Below are positions 50,967 through 59,601 of a stretch of DNA of 64,000 nucleotides, one piece after another. The translations under genes were made by a program, and so were the position numbers. The first letter of the stretch is position 1, and every line of letters starts with the position of its first letter. A model generated the notes under the pieces. That model was not told the DNA's origin and did no database searches. It worked only from the letters and a program-made list of their open reading frames with translations. Origin of the DNA: Erysipelotrichaceae bacterium (GTDB taxonomy: Bacteria; Bacillota_I; Bacilli_A; Erysipelotrichales; Erysipelotrichaceae); assembly GCA_017432005.1 (NCBI GenBank), contig JAFRKA010000015.1:124001-188000 (forward strand), read 5' to 3'.

Positions 50967-51710
50967 ATGATTGAGGCAAATTATAAAGAGAAGATCGACT
51001 TTTCATTGAATCATAAACTGTGTAAAGAAATCTGTTCACGAAAGATCGATCTTGGAAAGATCGAAAAGCTGCTGGCATCTGGAGCAGATCCTTTAGGATA
51101 TGAAGATGAGAATAATGGCTCATGTGCTTTGGAGCATCTCTTCTTTTATAACGATATCGTAAGAGATGACGAGACATTTGGCGTGATGGAAATTGTAAAT
51201 CTCTTTTTAAAATACGGTATGGATCCGAGTTTGATACAGCCGGCAAAAACTGATGATTCTGTTTCTGTGATGTGGAATCTGGCATTCAGATGCAATAAAG
51301 ACACTACAGAATTGCTAAAGATCCTTATTGACAACGGGTTGAGGACATGTGCGCTTGATGAGTTTATTGATCATTTCTTTGAAGATTGTGCATATGTTGG
51401 CGGGTGCGAAATAAATCGAATGTATTTTGATTATCTGGAATGGGGTTTCAGGATGATCATGCTCTCAGCATCATATCCAAGGATCATTGAAGAAAGCAAA
51501 GTGTTAAGCCGTTATATTGACACGGATAATGAAAAAAACAAGAATACCGATTTATTGATGTTTCGTAATTATGATAAGTATAACTGTAAAATTGATTTTT
51601 CAACCTGTAATAATATGCCGTTTGGTATAAGAAATGCATGTGTTAAGATATTTGACAACCAGTCATATGACAGGGTATGGATGTTTTATATTCAAGCATT
51701 GCTAAAATGA
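50967..51710 (+). CDS. Ankyrin-like protein
   Basis: 247 residues. Two or three ankyrin-type pieces are seen: KIDLGKIEKLLASGADPLG (~22-40) and a second VNLFLKYGMDPSLI, then LLKILIDNGL. The rest is acidic and helical. Ankyrin repeats mediate protein contacts, and in such islands such proteins often act as immunity or effector partners. Codon use is AT-rich relative to the genes left of 49.5 kb. No known immunity domain can be named. Confidence 0.6.
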   Translation: MIEANYKEKIDFSLNHKLCKEICSRKIDLGKIEKLLASGADPLGYEDENNGSCALEHLFFYNDIVRDDETFGVMEIVNLFLKYGMDPSLIQPAKTDDSVSVMWNLAFRCNKDTTELLKILIDNGLRTCALDEFIDHFFEDCAYVGGCEINRMYFDYLEWGFRMIMLSASYPRIIEESKVLSRYIDTDNEKNKNTDLLMFRNYDKYNCKIDFSTCNNMPFGIRNACVKIFDNQSYDRVWMFYIQALLK

Positions 51711-51725
51711 AGGAATAATTGATAT

Positions 51726-52187
51726 ATGTGGGATATAGAAAGCAGAATTATGCCGGATTGGCTATACGGAATCGCCGGAAACATTACAAGTAGCCATTAT
51801 GATGAGAATGGTGTTTTAAGATATGGAACAAAGGCGTTTTTGGCAGGAACCAAGGTATATCTTTCAAACTGGATCAGAGATGATGGGAAAATTCTTGTCG
51901 TCGGTCTTTCCCGGAAAAGAATAAAAAAGAGAAGAAAATACATTGAAGAACTTGTAGATCTGGAATACATAGAAAACATTAGACCGACCAGAATATTCAA
52001 TACAGCGGTAATAGAGAGGATGATACTTGGTGATGGTTACGGGCCTTTTGCGGATATGGAAGAAATAGACGGAAGGATCACGCTCAAATACACTTCTGAT
52101 TATTTCATGTACTGGGGAAATACCTTAGAAGACAGAGACGAGATAGATAGGTTCATAGAACGATGGAAGAGCGAGGAAATCGTATGA
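51726..52187 (+). CDS. Hypothetical protein
   Basis: 153 residues, soluble, with basic stretch SRKRIKKRRKYIEEL (~63-77) and an end FIERWKSEEIV. No motif recognised. It follows the ankyrin-like gene by 15 bases and overlaps the WG-repeat gene by four (ATGA), so the three are one operon. Confidence 0.55.
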   Translation: MWDIESRIMPDWLYGIAGNITSSHYDENGVLRYGTKAFLAGTKVYLSNWIRDDGKILVVGLSRKRIKKRRKYIEELVDLEYIENIRPTRIFNTAVIERMILGDGYGPFADMEEIDGRITLKYTSDYFMYWGNTLEDRDEIDRFIERWKSEEIV

Positions 52188-53290
52188 AGAAGTTTTTTTC
52201 ATTAAAAGCAAAACACGTAGATCTCAACGATAAAGAGAGAATGATCCTGGAGTTTTTACCTGGCGGCTACTATGACATTCATGGGAATCCAGTTAAAGAC
52301 ACTGATGGACTTGTTTCTGTGTGGGAAGATGATGAAATGGATGAATTAGAGGATCCGTGGAACGACAGTAGAATTGAAGATGAGGGAATCAGTGAACCGC
52401 TAATACCGGAATCTACAACTAAGCCGGAATGGGAGATTGACGATGCGTTTGGCAATTTTGGTTTCAAGAACAGAGAAGGTATATTTGTCATAGAACCTCA
52501 ATATGCATATGCATACTTGTTTTCTCATGGTCTTGCAGCCGTGAATTTAAACAGGACCTGGTTTCGTGGAAGGAACGGAAGTAGATACTATGAAAACCAT
52601 TTTGGTTATATTAATGAAAGAGGAGAAACCGTCATTCCTTTTGCCTATGATGAAGCATATCCGTTCAACAAATATGGCGTGGCTGTAGTTGAAGATAGAA
52701 AAGGGAGCCACCTTATCGATACAAACGGAGTTGTCGTCAAAGGGACAGAGTCTTTCAGATTTTGCAAATATTATGAGTACGATGACAGATATTTCAAGTA
52801 TTGGACTTTGAATGATGATAATGATCTTAAAGGAATCTATGATACCAAGGAAAGAAGAATCATTCTTGAACCTTCTGTCAATGGCTTTGATCAATGGTGG
52901 GGTGAGGATATCATAAGGGTGACTTTAAGAAATGGAAAAATGGGAGGAAGCGATTTTCATAAATACTTCATTGACAACAAAGGACAGATTATCTATCCGT
53001 GGCTTAAAGACAAAGGATTTGCCTATGTAGAAAAACCAAACAATTTAGAACTGTCCATAGTATCGGTATCAGAATATCATCAACTCCCGGATGATTATCC
53101 TTCCGGTTATTATCTAATTAATAGTGAGAAATATGATCGAACTATGAAATACGGGATCTATTCATCAAAAGAGAGATTTGTTCTTCCTTTGGAATATGAT
53201 GATATTTCTGAATTAACAGAAAGCTTGTACGCCTGTCATAAAGACGGAATGATAACCATAATGCAATTAGAAAATAGTGATTTGAGATAA
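52184..53290 (+). CDS. WG-repeat protein
   Basis: 368 residues from the ATG that overlaps the preceding stop; GAGGAAA precedes it. After an acidic head (~1-80), the protein has WG-type repeats: FGNFGFKNREGIFVIEPQYAYAY, then FGYINERGETVIPFAYDEAYP, and a third near YGIYSSKERFVLPLEYDD. WG repeats form beta-propeller-like surfaces for protein binding. Often seen in Bacillota and Bacteroidota, function usually unknown. Confidence 0.72.
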   Translation: MKKFFSLKAKHVDLNDKERMILEFLPGGYYDIHGNPVKDTDGLVSVWEDDEMDELEDPWNDSRIEDEGISEPLIPESTTKPEWEIDDAFGNFGFKNREGIFVIEPQYAYAYLFSHGLAAVNLNRTWFRGRNGSRYYENHFGYINERGETVIPFAYDEAYPFNKYGVAVVEDRKGSHLIDTNGVVVKGTESFRFCKYYEYDDRYFKYWTLNDDNDLKGIYDTKERRIILEPSVNGFDQWWGEDIIRVTLRNGKMGGSDFHKYFIDNKGQIIYPWLKDKGFAYVEKPNNLELSIVSVSEYHQLPDDYPSGYYLINSEKYDRTMKYGIYSSKERFVLPLEYDDISELTESLYACHKDGMITIMQLENSDLR

Positions 53291-53330
53291 CAGACAATTG
53301 TGAATCACGATGAAAAATGGAAGACAATAA

Positions 53331-53891
53331 ATGTCAAACATAACAATAGATATAACTGCTGATAAACCAGGTTTTTATGGCAGCGTATTAGCTATAAACG
53401 GTCTAGCCTTTTCTGGCAGTTACCTTGTTAAAGACAGATATCATATAAGCGACCTTGTACTAAACGATACTATGCTCTATTATTCTTCCGAATATGATTT
53501 CGGAGATCCTACAAGACCTAAAAATCGTCATTTCTATGTCCCTAATATAAATGTATTTGTACCTTACCATTTTACCGGTTCTTTAGTGATTGCCGATCAG
53601 GGAACATGCATTGGGAAATATCCTGTAGTTGGAAAAGGACATCCATGGTGGTCATATAAATCAGTAAAAGAGTATTTTCTTCATGAAGGATATTTGAGAC
53701 AGGTTGTTGATTACTCTCCTGAGATGAAGAGAATTATAGACATGATTATTAATAATCCGAATTTTGAAATAGAATTTGAAAGAGATTTTAATATGATTGA
53801 TTTTCTAATAGAAAAGATTGATTGCATCGATGTGTGGTGGATCAGAGAAATAATTACGGATAGATCTTATCTGAAACGATATTTTTATTAG
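53331..53891 (+). CDS. Hypothetical protein
   Basis: 186 residues with N-terminal beta strands (ITIDITADKPGFYGS) and C-terminal helices (MIDFLIEKIDCIDVWWI). No signal peptide. It is 40 bases after the WG-repeat gene. I do not recognise a family; the AT-rich codons fit the rest of the island. Confidence 0.5.
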   Translation: MSNITIDITADKPGFYGSVLAINGLAFSGSYLVKDRYHISDLVLNDTMLYYSSEYDFGDPTRPKNRHFYVPNINVFVPYHFTGSLVIADQGTCIGKYPVVGKGHPWWSYKSVKEYFLHEGYLRQVVDYSPEMKRIIDMIINNPNFEIEFERDFNMIDFLIEKIDCIDVWWIREIITDRSYLKRYFY

Positions 53892-53997
53892 TATAGTCAA
53901 AGAAGTAAAAAAAGTAATTATGAGAAAAACAAAAACAGTACAGTAAAAAAGACTCATTGAAAAAGTCTTCAAACAAATAACAGAACAGATAGGAAAG

Positions 53998-54014
53998 GTA
54001 AACTTAAAGTTTAC
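53998..54014. promoter_or_regulatory. Perfect palindrome, operator-like
   Basis: GTAAACTT-A-AAGTTTAC is a 17-base palindrome with 8-base arms, upstream of a TATATT box (near 54040) and the small ORF at 54063. It has the form of a dimeric repressor site, for example for the Xre protein encoded downstream, but that is inference. Confidence 0.35.
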
Positions 54015-54062
54015 TTACAAATCGAATTATTATCTGTTATATTGAATAGGGAAAAGGTATTT

Positions 54063-54188
54063 ATGAACCAGAACATGTTGTTACAAGCATTTAGATTATC
54101 AACAGGCGAAAGCCTGTGCGAAATCAAACTCGGAAACGAGAGTATTTTGTTTTATGCTGTAGCAGGATGTCAAAGGAACTTTTTGTAA
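54063..54188 (+). CDS. 41-residue ORF
   Basis: AAAAGGT precedes an ATG opening 41 codons (starts MNQNMLLQAFRLSTGES). No signal peptide or motif. A terminator and the Xre gene follow. Possibly a small regulator or a toxin-antitoxin element; not shown. Confidence 0.3.
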   Translation: MNQNMLLQAFRLSTGESLCEIKLGNESILFYAVAGCQRNFL

Positions 54189-54219
54189 GGATAATACCTC
54201 AACTAAGAACAGTTAAACG

Positions 54220-54254
54220 ACCGCTTGCTGCAACATTGTATCAAGCGGTTTTTA
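54220..54254 (+). terminator. Intrinsic terminator
   Basis: ACCGCTTG and CAAGCGGT pair around 14 bases and are followed by a T-run. Confidence 0.7.
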
Positions 54255-54276
54255 TTTGATCAGGAGGAATTTAAAA

Positions 54277-54516
54277 ATGAACACGTCAAGAATAGATATC
54301 AAAAATACAGCAGCAAACATATCGCGATTGAGAATAGAAAATAACCTTTCGGTAAAAGACATACAGGAAGCACTCGGCTTTAATACGCCTCAGGCGTTTT
54401 ATAAATGGCAGAGAGGTGAAACGCTTCCTTCGATAGATAATCTTGTCATATTGGCAGACATATATGGTGTCGGAATAAACCAGATTGTTGCTGTGTGCAA
54501 AGCTGATGATCGTTAA
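54277..54516 (+). CDS. Xre-family HTH regulator
   Basis: 79 residues from the ATG behind AGGAGG; upstream in-frame codons have no site. It is essentially one Cro/C1-type helix-turn-helix: ISRLRIENNLSVKDIQEALGF, then AFYKWQRGETLPSIDNLVILADIY. No extra domain. Such proteins control plasmid, phage or island genes; the palindrome at 53998 is a candidate site. Confidence 0.82.
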   Translation: MNTSRIDIKNTAANISRLRIENNLSVKDIQEALGFNTPQAFYKWQRGETLPSIDNLVILADIYGVGINQIVAVCKADDR

Positions 54517-54526
54517 GATTATCAAT

Positions 54527-54599
54527 GCCATGTTGGTTTAAAGAGAATATCTCTGCACACTAAGCAGAAGATATCTCTTCGATCCCGATACAGGGCTTC
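54527..54599 (+). tRNA. Degenerate tRNA-like sequence
   Basis: GCCATGT (54527-54533) pairs with ACAGGGC (54590-54596) at six of seven positions, and TCTGC/GCAGA frames a seven-base loop ACACTAA. The T arm has TTCGATC, but its stem has mismatches, and the D arm is poor. It ends in TTCA, not CCA. It lies seven bases before a good tRNA-Leu. It may be a decayed or mobile-element tRNA; the amino acid cannot be assigned. Confidence 0.35.
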
Positions 54600-54606
54600 A
54601 AAAAAG

Positions 54607-54690
54607 GGCGAGTGATGAAATTGGTATACATGCCAGTCTTAGAAACTGGTGCTTCGTGCATGCGGGTTCGACTCCCACCTCGCCCACCAT
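54607..54690 (+). tRNA. tRNA-Leu (anticodon TAG)
   Basis: Acceptor GGGCGAG/CTCGCCC is perfect and ends with ACCA. The anticodon stem CCAGT/ACTGG encloses CTTAGAA, giving anticodon TAG. A variable arm TGC/GCA and a T arm with TTCGACT complete a class II tRNA; one T-stem pair is mismatched. Length 84. Confidence 0.88.
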
Positions 54691-54694
54691 ATTG

Positions 54695-54781
54695 CTGGCT
54701 TGGGTGAGTGGTCTATACTGGCAGTTTGCTAAACCGCTATACATGTAACAGTGTATCGAAGATTCGAATCATCTATTCAGG
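54695..54781 (+). tRNA. tRNA-Ser-like (anticodon GCT), probably degenerate
   Basis: The sequence has a class II layout: a D arm GTG..TAC, an anticodon loop with TTTGCTAAA (anticodon GCT) on a stem with one mismatch, a long variable arm ATACA/TGTAT, and a TTCGAAT loop. The acceptor CTGGCTT/TATTCAG pairs at only five of seven positions, the T stem is weak, and no CCA is encoded. It may be a diverged mobile-element tRNA or a pseudo-tRNA. Confidence 0.45.
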
Positions 54782-54841
54782 GACAGTCGTGTTATTTGTA
54801 CACAGTAAGGAATATATTTATAGTGAATGAACTGGTAAGCA

Positions 54842-55114
54842 ATGGATGTAAAACCTGCTAGAAAAAAGGATCTGGATGATGAAATGATCGAATTACTGGA
54901 AAACAGATTCAAGGATTACTGTACCCGTTATGATCTGTGCTATGAAGATTATTCTCATAACGCAAGAGTTTACAATCCTATGATAAACACAAATATTGAC
55001 AGACTATTCATCCTGAAAAAACCAGAAAAACATGTAAAACCGATGATTGGCGGACCACCGGCAGAAATAGAGTTTGAAGTTACCATGTTTACTGTAAAAA
55101 GGAATCTGAATTGA
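54842..55114 (+). CDS. Hypothetical small protein upstream of Hen1
   Basis: 90 residues, charged (DDEMIELLENRFKDYCTRYD), soluble, without known motif; the ribosome site is weak. It lies 16 bases before the Hen1 gene on the same strand and may belong to the RNA-repair operon. Role unknown. Confidence 0.5.
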   Translation: MDVKPARKKDLDDEMIELLENRFKDYCTRYDLCYEDYSHNARVYNPMINTNIDRLFILKKPEKHVKPMIGGPPAEIEFEVTMFTVKRNLN

Positions 55115-55130
55115 AAGAAAGGAAACACAT

Positions 55131-56522
55131 ATGATCCTGACTATAACATATGAGGGAAGCAATACCCAGGATCTAGGCTATCTGCTGCACAAGAATCCTG
55201 AAAGAGCCCAGCAGTTTGAACTTACTTATGGAAAAGCTTATGTCTTCTATCCGGAAGTAAGTGATGAAAGAACAACTGCTGCTTTATTGCTTGATATCGA
55301 CCCGATCGATCTGGCCAAGGGAAAGCTTGGCAGCAGGGAAGGCGGGCTTTTTGATTATGTCAACGACAGGCCGTATGCTTCAACTTCTTTCATGTCGACA
55401 GCGATCTCCAAAGTATTCGGCACAGCTATGGCTGGCACATGCAAGAAGAAACCGGAACTTGTAGATGTTCCTTTGAAACTGACGGCCAAGGTATATGCAT
55501 TAAGAGATAACGGCAATGAAGAACTGGCTAAGAAGCTGTTTGAGCCATTAGGCTATACCGTAAGCACCGAAAGAAAAGTACTGGATGAAAAGTTCCCTGA
55601 ATGGGGCAATTCTCCGTATATAGATCTGACAATATCCGGAACGGTAAGACTTTGTGATCTGCTGAATCATCTTTATGTCATGATCCCGGTCTTTGACAGG
55701 CAGAAACACTACTACTATTCGGATGACGAGATTAAAAAACTCCTTGATCATGGCAAGGGCTGGCTGGAAAACCATCCGGAAAAAGAAAGGATCGCTTACC
55801 GTTATCTGGCCAGAAGAAAAGGCTATGCCAGAAAGGCAATAGATGTGCTGAGTGCCGAAGAGATAGTAGGGGAGAGCGAAGAAGAGATCGATGAGGAGAA
55901 GGAAGAACGTATCCCGCTAAATACGCAAAGGATGGATGCAGTATTTAAGGAAGCCATTAACAGCGGTGCCAGAAGCGTGATCGATCTGGGTTGTGGCGAA
56001 GGAAGACTTACTTCGATGCTGCTGAGTGAACCGCAGATCAGGAAAGTCACGGCAGTCGATGTCTCTGTCTCGGCATTGGAAAAAGCGGCCAGACGTCTTA
56101 AGCTCGACAGGATGGCGACTTTCAGAAAAGACAAGCTCGATCTGATTCAGGGTTCACTGACTTATAAAGACAGCAGATTCGAAGGGTATGACTGTGCCTG
56201 TCTGGTCGAGGTGCTTGAACATATCGATCCTTCCAGGATCCCGGCACTTGAAAGAGTCGTCTTTGAATTCGCTGCACCTCAGACAGTCATCGTTACGACG
56301 CCAAACAGGGAATATAACGCAAATTATGAAAGCATGAAAGAGAATTCTTTAAGGCATTCAGACCACCGTTTTGAATGGAGCAGGGAAGAATTCAAGAACT
56401 GGACCGATCATGTATGTGAGAAGTTTAATTATACATGCGAGATCAAGGGGATCGGTGAGAACGACATAAATCTTGGATCACCGACGCAGATGGGAGTATT
56501 TACCAGAAATGAGCAAGTATGA
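55131..56522 (+). CDS. hen1: Bacterial Hen1: 3'-terminal RNA ribose 2'-O-methyltransferase
   Basis: 463 residues with an N-terminal Hen1-specific domain (~1-240) and a C-terminal SAM methyltransferase. VIDLGCGEGRL (~285) is motif I, EVLEHID (~364) and RHSDHRFEW (~406) carry the E-E-H-H metal ligands of Hen1. It methylates the 2'-OH at the 3' end of a damaged RNA before ligation by Pnkp. AAGGAAA precedes the ATG. Its stop lies inside the start of the Pnkp gene (14-base overlap), as in other bacteria. Confidence 0.92.
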   Translation: MILTITYEGSNTQDLGYLLHKNPERAQQFELTYGKAYVFYPEVSDERTTAALLLDIDPIDLAKGKLGSREGGLFDYVNDRPYASTSFMSTAISKVFGTAMAGTCKKKPELVDVPLKLTAKVYALRDNGNEELAKKLFEPLGYTVSTERKVLDEKFPEWGNSPYIDLTISGTVRLCDLLNHLYVMIPVFDRQKHYYYSDDEIKKLLDHGKGWLENHPEKERIAYRYLARRKGYARKAIDVLSAEEIVGESEEEIDEEKEERIPLNTQRMDAVFKEAINSGARSVIDLGCGEGRLTSMLLSEPQIRKVTAVDVSVSALEKAARRLKLDRMATFRKDKLDLIQGSLTYKDSRFEGYDCACLVEVLEHIDPSRIPALERVVFEFAAPQTVIVTTPNREYNANYESMKENSLRHSDHRFEWSREEFKNWTDHVCEKFNYTCEIKGIGENDINLGSPTQMGVFTRNEQV

Positions 56523-59082
56523 GATCAGTATTCCTGAAGTATGTCTGGTTGCCATGGTAGGTGCCACCTCTTCAGGAAAGACACAATTCGCAAACAGGTA
56601 TTTCAAACCGACGGAAGTGCTCTCTTCTGACTTTTTCCGTGCCATAATCACCGATAACGAAAACGATCAAGGGATCTCTAAAGAAGCCTTTGATCTGCTT
56701 TTCTATGCCGCAAACAAAAGGCTGAACAATATGAAGCTGACAGTCATCGATGCCACCAACATTCAGAAGGATGCTAGAGCGGAAATTGTTGCCTTGGCAA
56801 AGAAGCAGAATGTTCATGCTGTAGCAATTGTGCTTGATCTTCCTGAGCAGTTGCTGCAGGAAAGAAACAGACAAAGACCTGAAAGAAACCTGCCGCCCAG
56901 AGTGATATCCAACCATTGTCGTGAAGTAAAAAGAGCGATCAAGTATCTGAAGAAAGACGGTTTCAGATTTGTCTATGTCATCAATTCCATTGAACAGTTT
57001 AACAACGTTGAGGTCATAAGAACTAAGCTGTGGAACGACAGAAAAGACGAGCATGGACCATTCGATATCATCGGTGATATCCACGGCTGCTGTGACGAAC
57101 TGGTCATGCTGCTGGAGAAACTTGGATATGTTAGCTCAGAGCACGGATATATACATCCTGAAGGCAGGAAAGCCGCTTTCCTGGGTGACTTCTGTGACCG
57201 TGGTCCGAAGAATGTTGAAGTATTGAAGCTTGTCATGGACATGGTCAAAGAGGGTAATGCCCTGGCTGTACCAGGCAACCATGACGTAAAGCTGTTCAAG
57301 TATCTGATTGGTAAAGAGATCAAGATCACTCACGGTATCGATAAAACGATTGAGGAACTGGAAGCAGAAGGCGAGGAATTCAAAAAGGAAGTATCCAAAC
57401 TCCTCGATTCTCTGATCAGCCATTATGTACTTGATGATGGCAAACTTGTCATCTCCCACGCCGGTATCAAACAGGAATACATCGGCAGGGCATCAATGAA
57501 GGTAAGGGATTTCTGTCTGTATGGAGAAACTACGGGCGAAGTCGATACCTACGGTTTGCCTGTAAGACTGGACTGGGCTTCTGATTACAGAGGCAGGGCA
57601 ACGATTGTCTACGGCCATATCGCAAACACCGAAGTAAAAGCGGTCAACGGAACGTACTGCATCGATACCGGATGCGTGTTCGGCGGCAAACTGAGCGCTT
57701 TCCGTTATCCGGAAAGGCAGGTCGTTGAGGTAGATGCACTTAAGCAGTACTATGAACCGATAAAACCTCTTGAAGAAAAGAAAGAAGAGGATACAGGCGA
57801 TGTGCTGATTGCCCAGGACTATAACCGCAAGATGCACATCACTACCGAACTGCTTCCTTCGATCGATATCCATGAAAACAACGCAGCAGCAGCTCTTGAG
57901 ATCATGTCGCGATTTGCGGCTGATCCTCATTGGCTGATCTATCTGCCTCCGACGATGTCGCCATGTGAGACCAGTTTCGAGGAAGGATATCTGGAATATC
58001 CAACACAGGCTTTTGAATACTATCGCAAAAGAGGTGTGAAAAACGTCGTGTGCGAAAAGAAACACATGGGTTCTAGAGCCGTCATCGTCTTATGCAAAGA
58101 CAACAAGAGTGCAAGAGAACGTTTCGGAATCAATGACGAAAGCCGGGGGATCATCTATACCAGGACCGGAAGGAAATTCTTTGATGACAACAATATCGAA
58201 AAACAGCTGCTCGGCAGACTTGGCGAAGTCCTTAACAAGACGAGATTCTGGAAAGATTTCGAAACCGATTGGGTATGTTTGGACTGTGAACTCATGCCGT
58301 GGTCTGAGAAAGCCCAGGGACTCTTACGGACCCAGTATGGCCCGACCGGATATGCAGGTATCGACAGCCTTGATAATGCAGTAGAAGCCTTAAAGAGAGT
58401 CTGCATGCGTCCTAATAACGCATTTAATGTAAGCGAGCTTACTACCGGGCAGAACATCGATCCAAAAGTCTTATTAGATAAGTTTACATCCAAGAAGGAA
58501 GATATCGAAAGATACATCGACGCTTACAGGGAATATTGCTGGAAGGTTGAGAATGTCGATGATATCCGTATCGCACCGTTCCATCTTCTGGCAACGGAAG
58601 GGAAGGTCTATTCAGACCAGAAACACGTATGGCATATAGAAACGATCAGGAAGTATATGACCGGCATCGATCCTGTGTTCATGGCGACTGATTATATCTG
58701 TGTTGATACTGAGAATGAAGAAAGCATCAACAATGGTATCAGATGGTGGCTGGACCTTACTTCTTCGGGAGGGGAGGGAATGGTCGTCAAACCTGAAACC
58801 TATATCGCGAGAGAAAACGGCAGGCTTTTACAGCCGGCAGTAAAATGCAGAGGCAGAGAATATCTGCGGATTATCTATGGTCCTGAATATCTTGAACCCG
58901 AACATCTTGAAAGATTGAAGAAGAGATCTTTGGGCAGAAAGAGATCACTGGCCGAAAGGGAATTCTCTTTAGGCATGGAATCACTGTATCGCTTTGTAAA
59001 GAAAGAACCGTTATACAAGGTGCATGAATGCGCTTTTGCGGTCATGGCTCTCGAAAGCGAACCGGTAGATCCAAGATTATAA
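56509..59082 (+). CDS. pnkp: Bacterial polynucleotide kinase-phosphatase-ligase (Pnkp)
   Basis: 857 residues with three modules. The kinase has the P-loop VGATSSGKTQ (~12-21). The phosphatase is a calcineurin-like domain, GDIHGC (~188), GDFCDRGPKN (~225), and GNHDVKL (~257). The C-terminal ligase shows EKKHMGSRAVIV (Lys nucleophile, ~517), DCELMPW, EGMVVKPE and KCRGREYLRIIYG. It removes 3' phosphates, phosphorylates 5' ends and seals RNA breaks together with Hen1. The ORF could start at 56473, but the overlap ATG at 56509 fits the family N-terminus. Confidence 0.93.
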   Translation: MSKYEISIPEVCLVAMVGATSSGKTQFANRYFKPTEVLSSDFFRAIITDNENDQGISKEAFDLLFYAANKRLNNMKLTVIDATNIQKDARAEIVALAKKQNVHAVAIVLDLPEQLLQERNRQRPERNLPPRVISNHCREVKRAIKYLKKDGFRFVYVINSIEQFNNVEVIRTKLWNDRKDEHGPFDIIGDIHGCCDELVMLLEKLGYVSSEHGYIHPEGRKAAFLGDFCDRGPKNVEVLKLVMDMVKEGNALAVPGNHDVKLFKYLIGKEIKITHGIDKTIEELEAEGEEFKKEVSKLLDSLISHYVLDDGKLVISHAGIKQEYIGRASMKVRDFCLYGETTGEVDTYGLPVRLDWASDYRGRATIVYGHIANTEVKAVNGTYCIDTGCVFGGKLSAFRYPERQVVEVDALKQYYEPIKPLEEKKEEDTGDVLIAQDYNRKMHITTELLPSIDIHENNAAAALEIMSRFAADPHWLIYLPPTMSPCETSFEEGYLEYPTQAFEYYRKRGVKNVVCEKKHMGSRAVIVLCKDNKSARERFGINDESRGIIYTRTGRKFFDDNNIEKQLLGRLGEVLNKTRFWKDFETDWVCLDCELMPWSEKAQGLLRTQYGPTGYAGIDSLDNAVEALKRVCMRPNNAFNVSELTTGQNIDPKVLLDKFTSKKEDIERYIDAYREYCWKVENVDDIRIAPFHLLATEGKVYSDQKHVWHIETIRKYMTGIDPVFMATDYICVDTENEESINNGIRWWLDLTSSGGEGMVVKPETYIARENGRLLQPAVKCRGREYLRIIYGPEYLEPEHLERLKKRSLGRKRSLAEREFSLGMESLYRFVKKEPLYKVHECAFAVMALESEPVDPRL

Positions 59083-59139
59083 TTGTTTTCCTGGCAGGCA
59101 TAAAACGTGACTGTCAGGAAACTTTATGGAAGCAAAATC

Positions 59140-59601
59140 ATGACAACAGAAAACAACAAAAACGCAGTGTTGCTTATCGGCCTCCAGGGAAGTGGAAAGT
59201 CAACCTTTTACAATAAGCATTTTCAGAATTACATACACATCAGTCTGGATGAGCTTCATACCAGAAACAAGGAAATGAACCTCATCTTAGAATGTCTTGA
59301 AGAAGGAAAAAGCTTTGTGGTAGACAACACCAACCCGGCAAAGTCTGACAGGCAGAGATATATTCCAGTGGCTAAGGAAAACGGATATAAAGTGACCGGT
59401 TATTATTTTGCCGCTAGGATCGCCGATTGTATACGAAGAAACAGTCTCAGAGAAGGCAAATCAAGAGTTCCTGACAAAGCCATTCTTGCCACCTACAACA
59501 GGCTTGAAATACCATCCTATGACGAAGGCTTTGATGAACTGTATTATGTGATCTTGGAGAATGATGAATTCAAGATAGAGGAGTGGAAAGATGAAATTTG
59601 A
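59140..59601 (+). CDS. Small P-loop kinase, T4-Pnk-like (AAA_33)
   Basis: 153 residues from the ATG at 59140 (12 codons upstream also open). LLIGLQGSGKSTFYNKHF (~11-28) is the P-loop; VVDNTNPAKSDRQRYIPVAK (~65) is the Asp/Asn and Arg segment of the polynucleotide-kinase subfamily, and the end EIPSYDEGFDELYYV is also typical. It likely phosphorylates 5'-OH RNA or DNA ends. It is one of several kinases in the operon and overlaps the Thg1-like gene by 11 bases. Confidence 0.8.
   Translation: MTTENNKNAVLLIGLQGSGKSTFYNKHFQNYIHISLDELHTRNKEMNLILECLEEGKSFVVDNTNPAKSDRQRYIPVAKENGYKVTGYYFAARIADCIRRNSLREGKSRVPDKAILATYNRLEIPSYDEGFDELYYVILENDEFKIEEWKDEI

Noticed and set aside
53949-53969. Terminator AAGACT/AGTCTT
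   Set aside because: A short stem in an A-rich stretch; the T-run is on the wrong side for the plus-strand genes.
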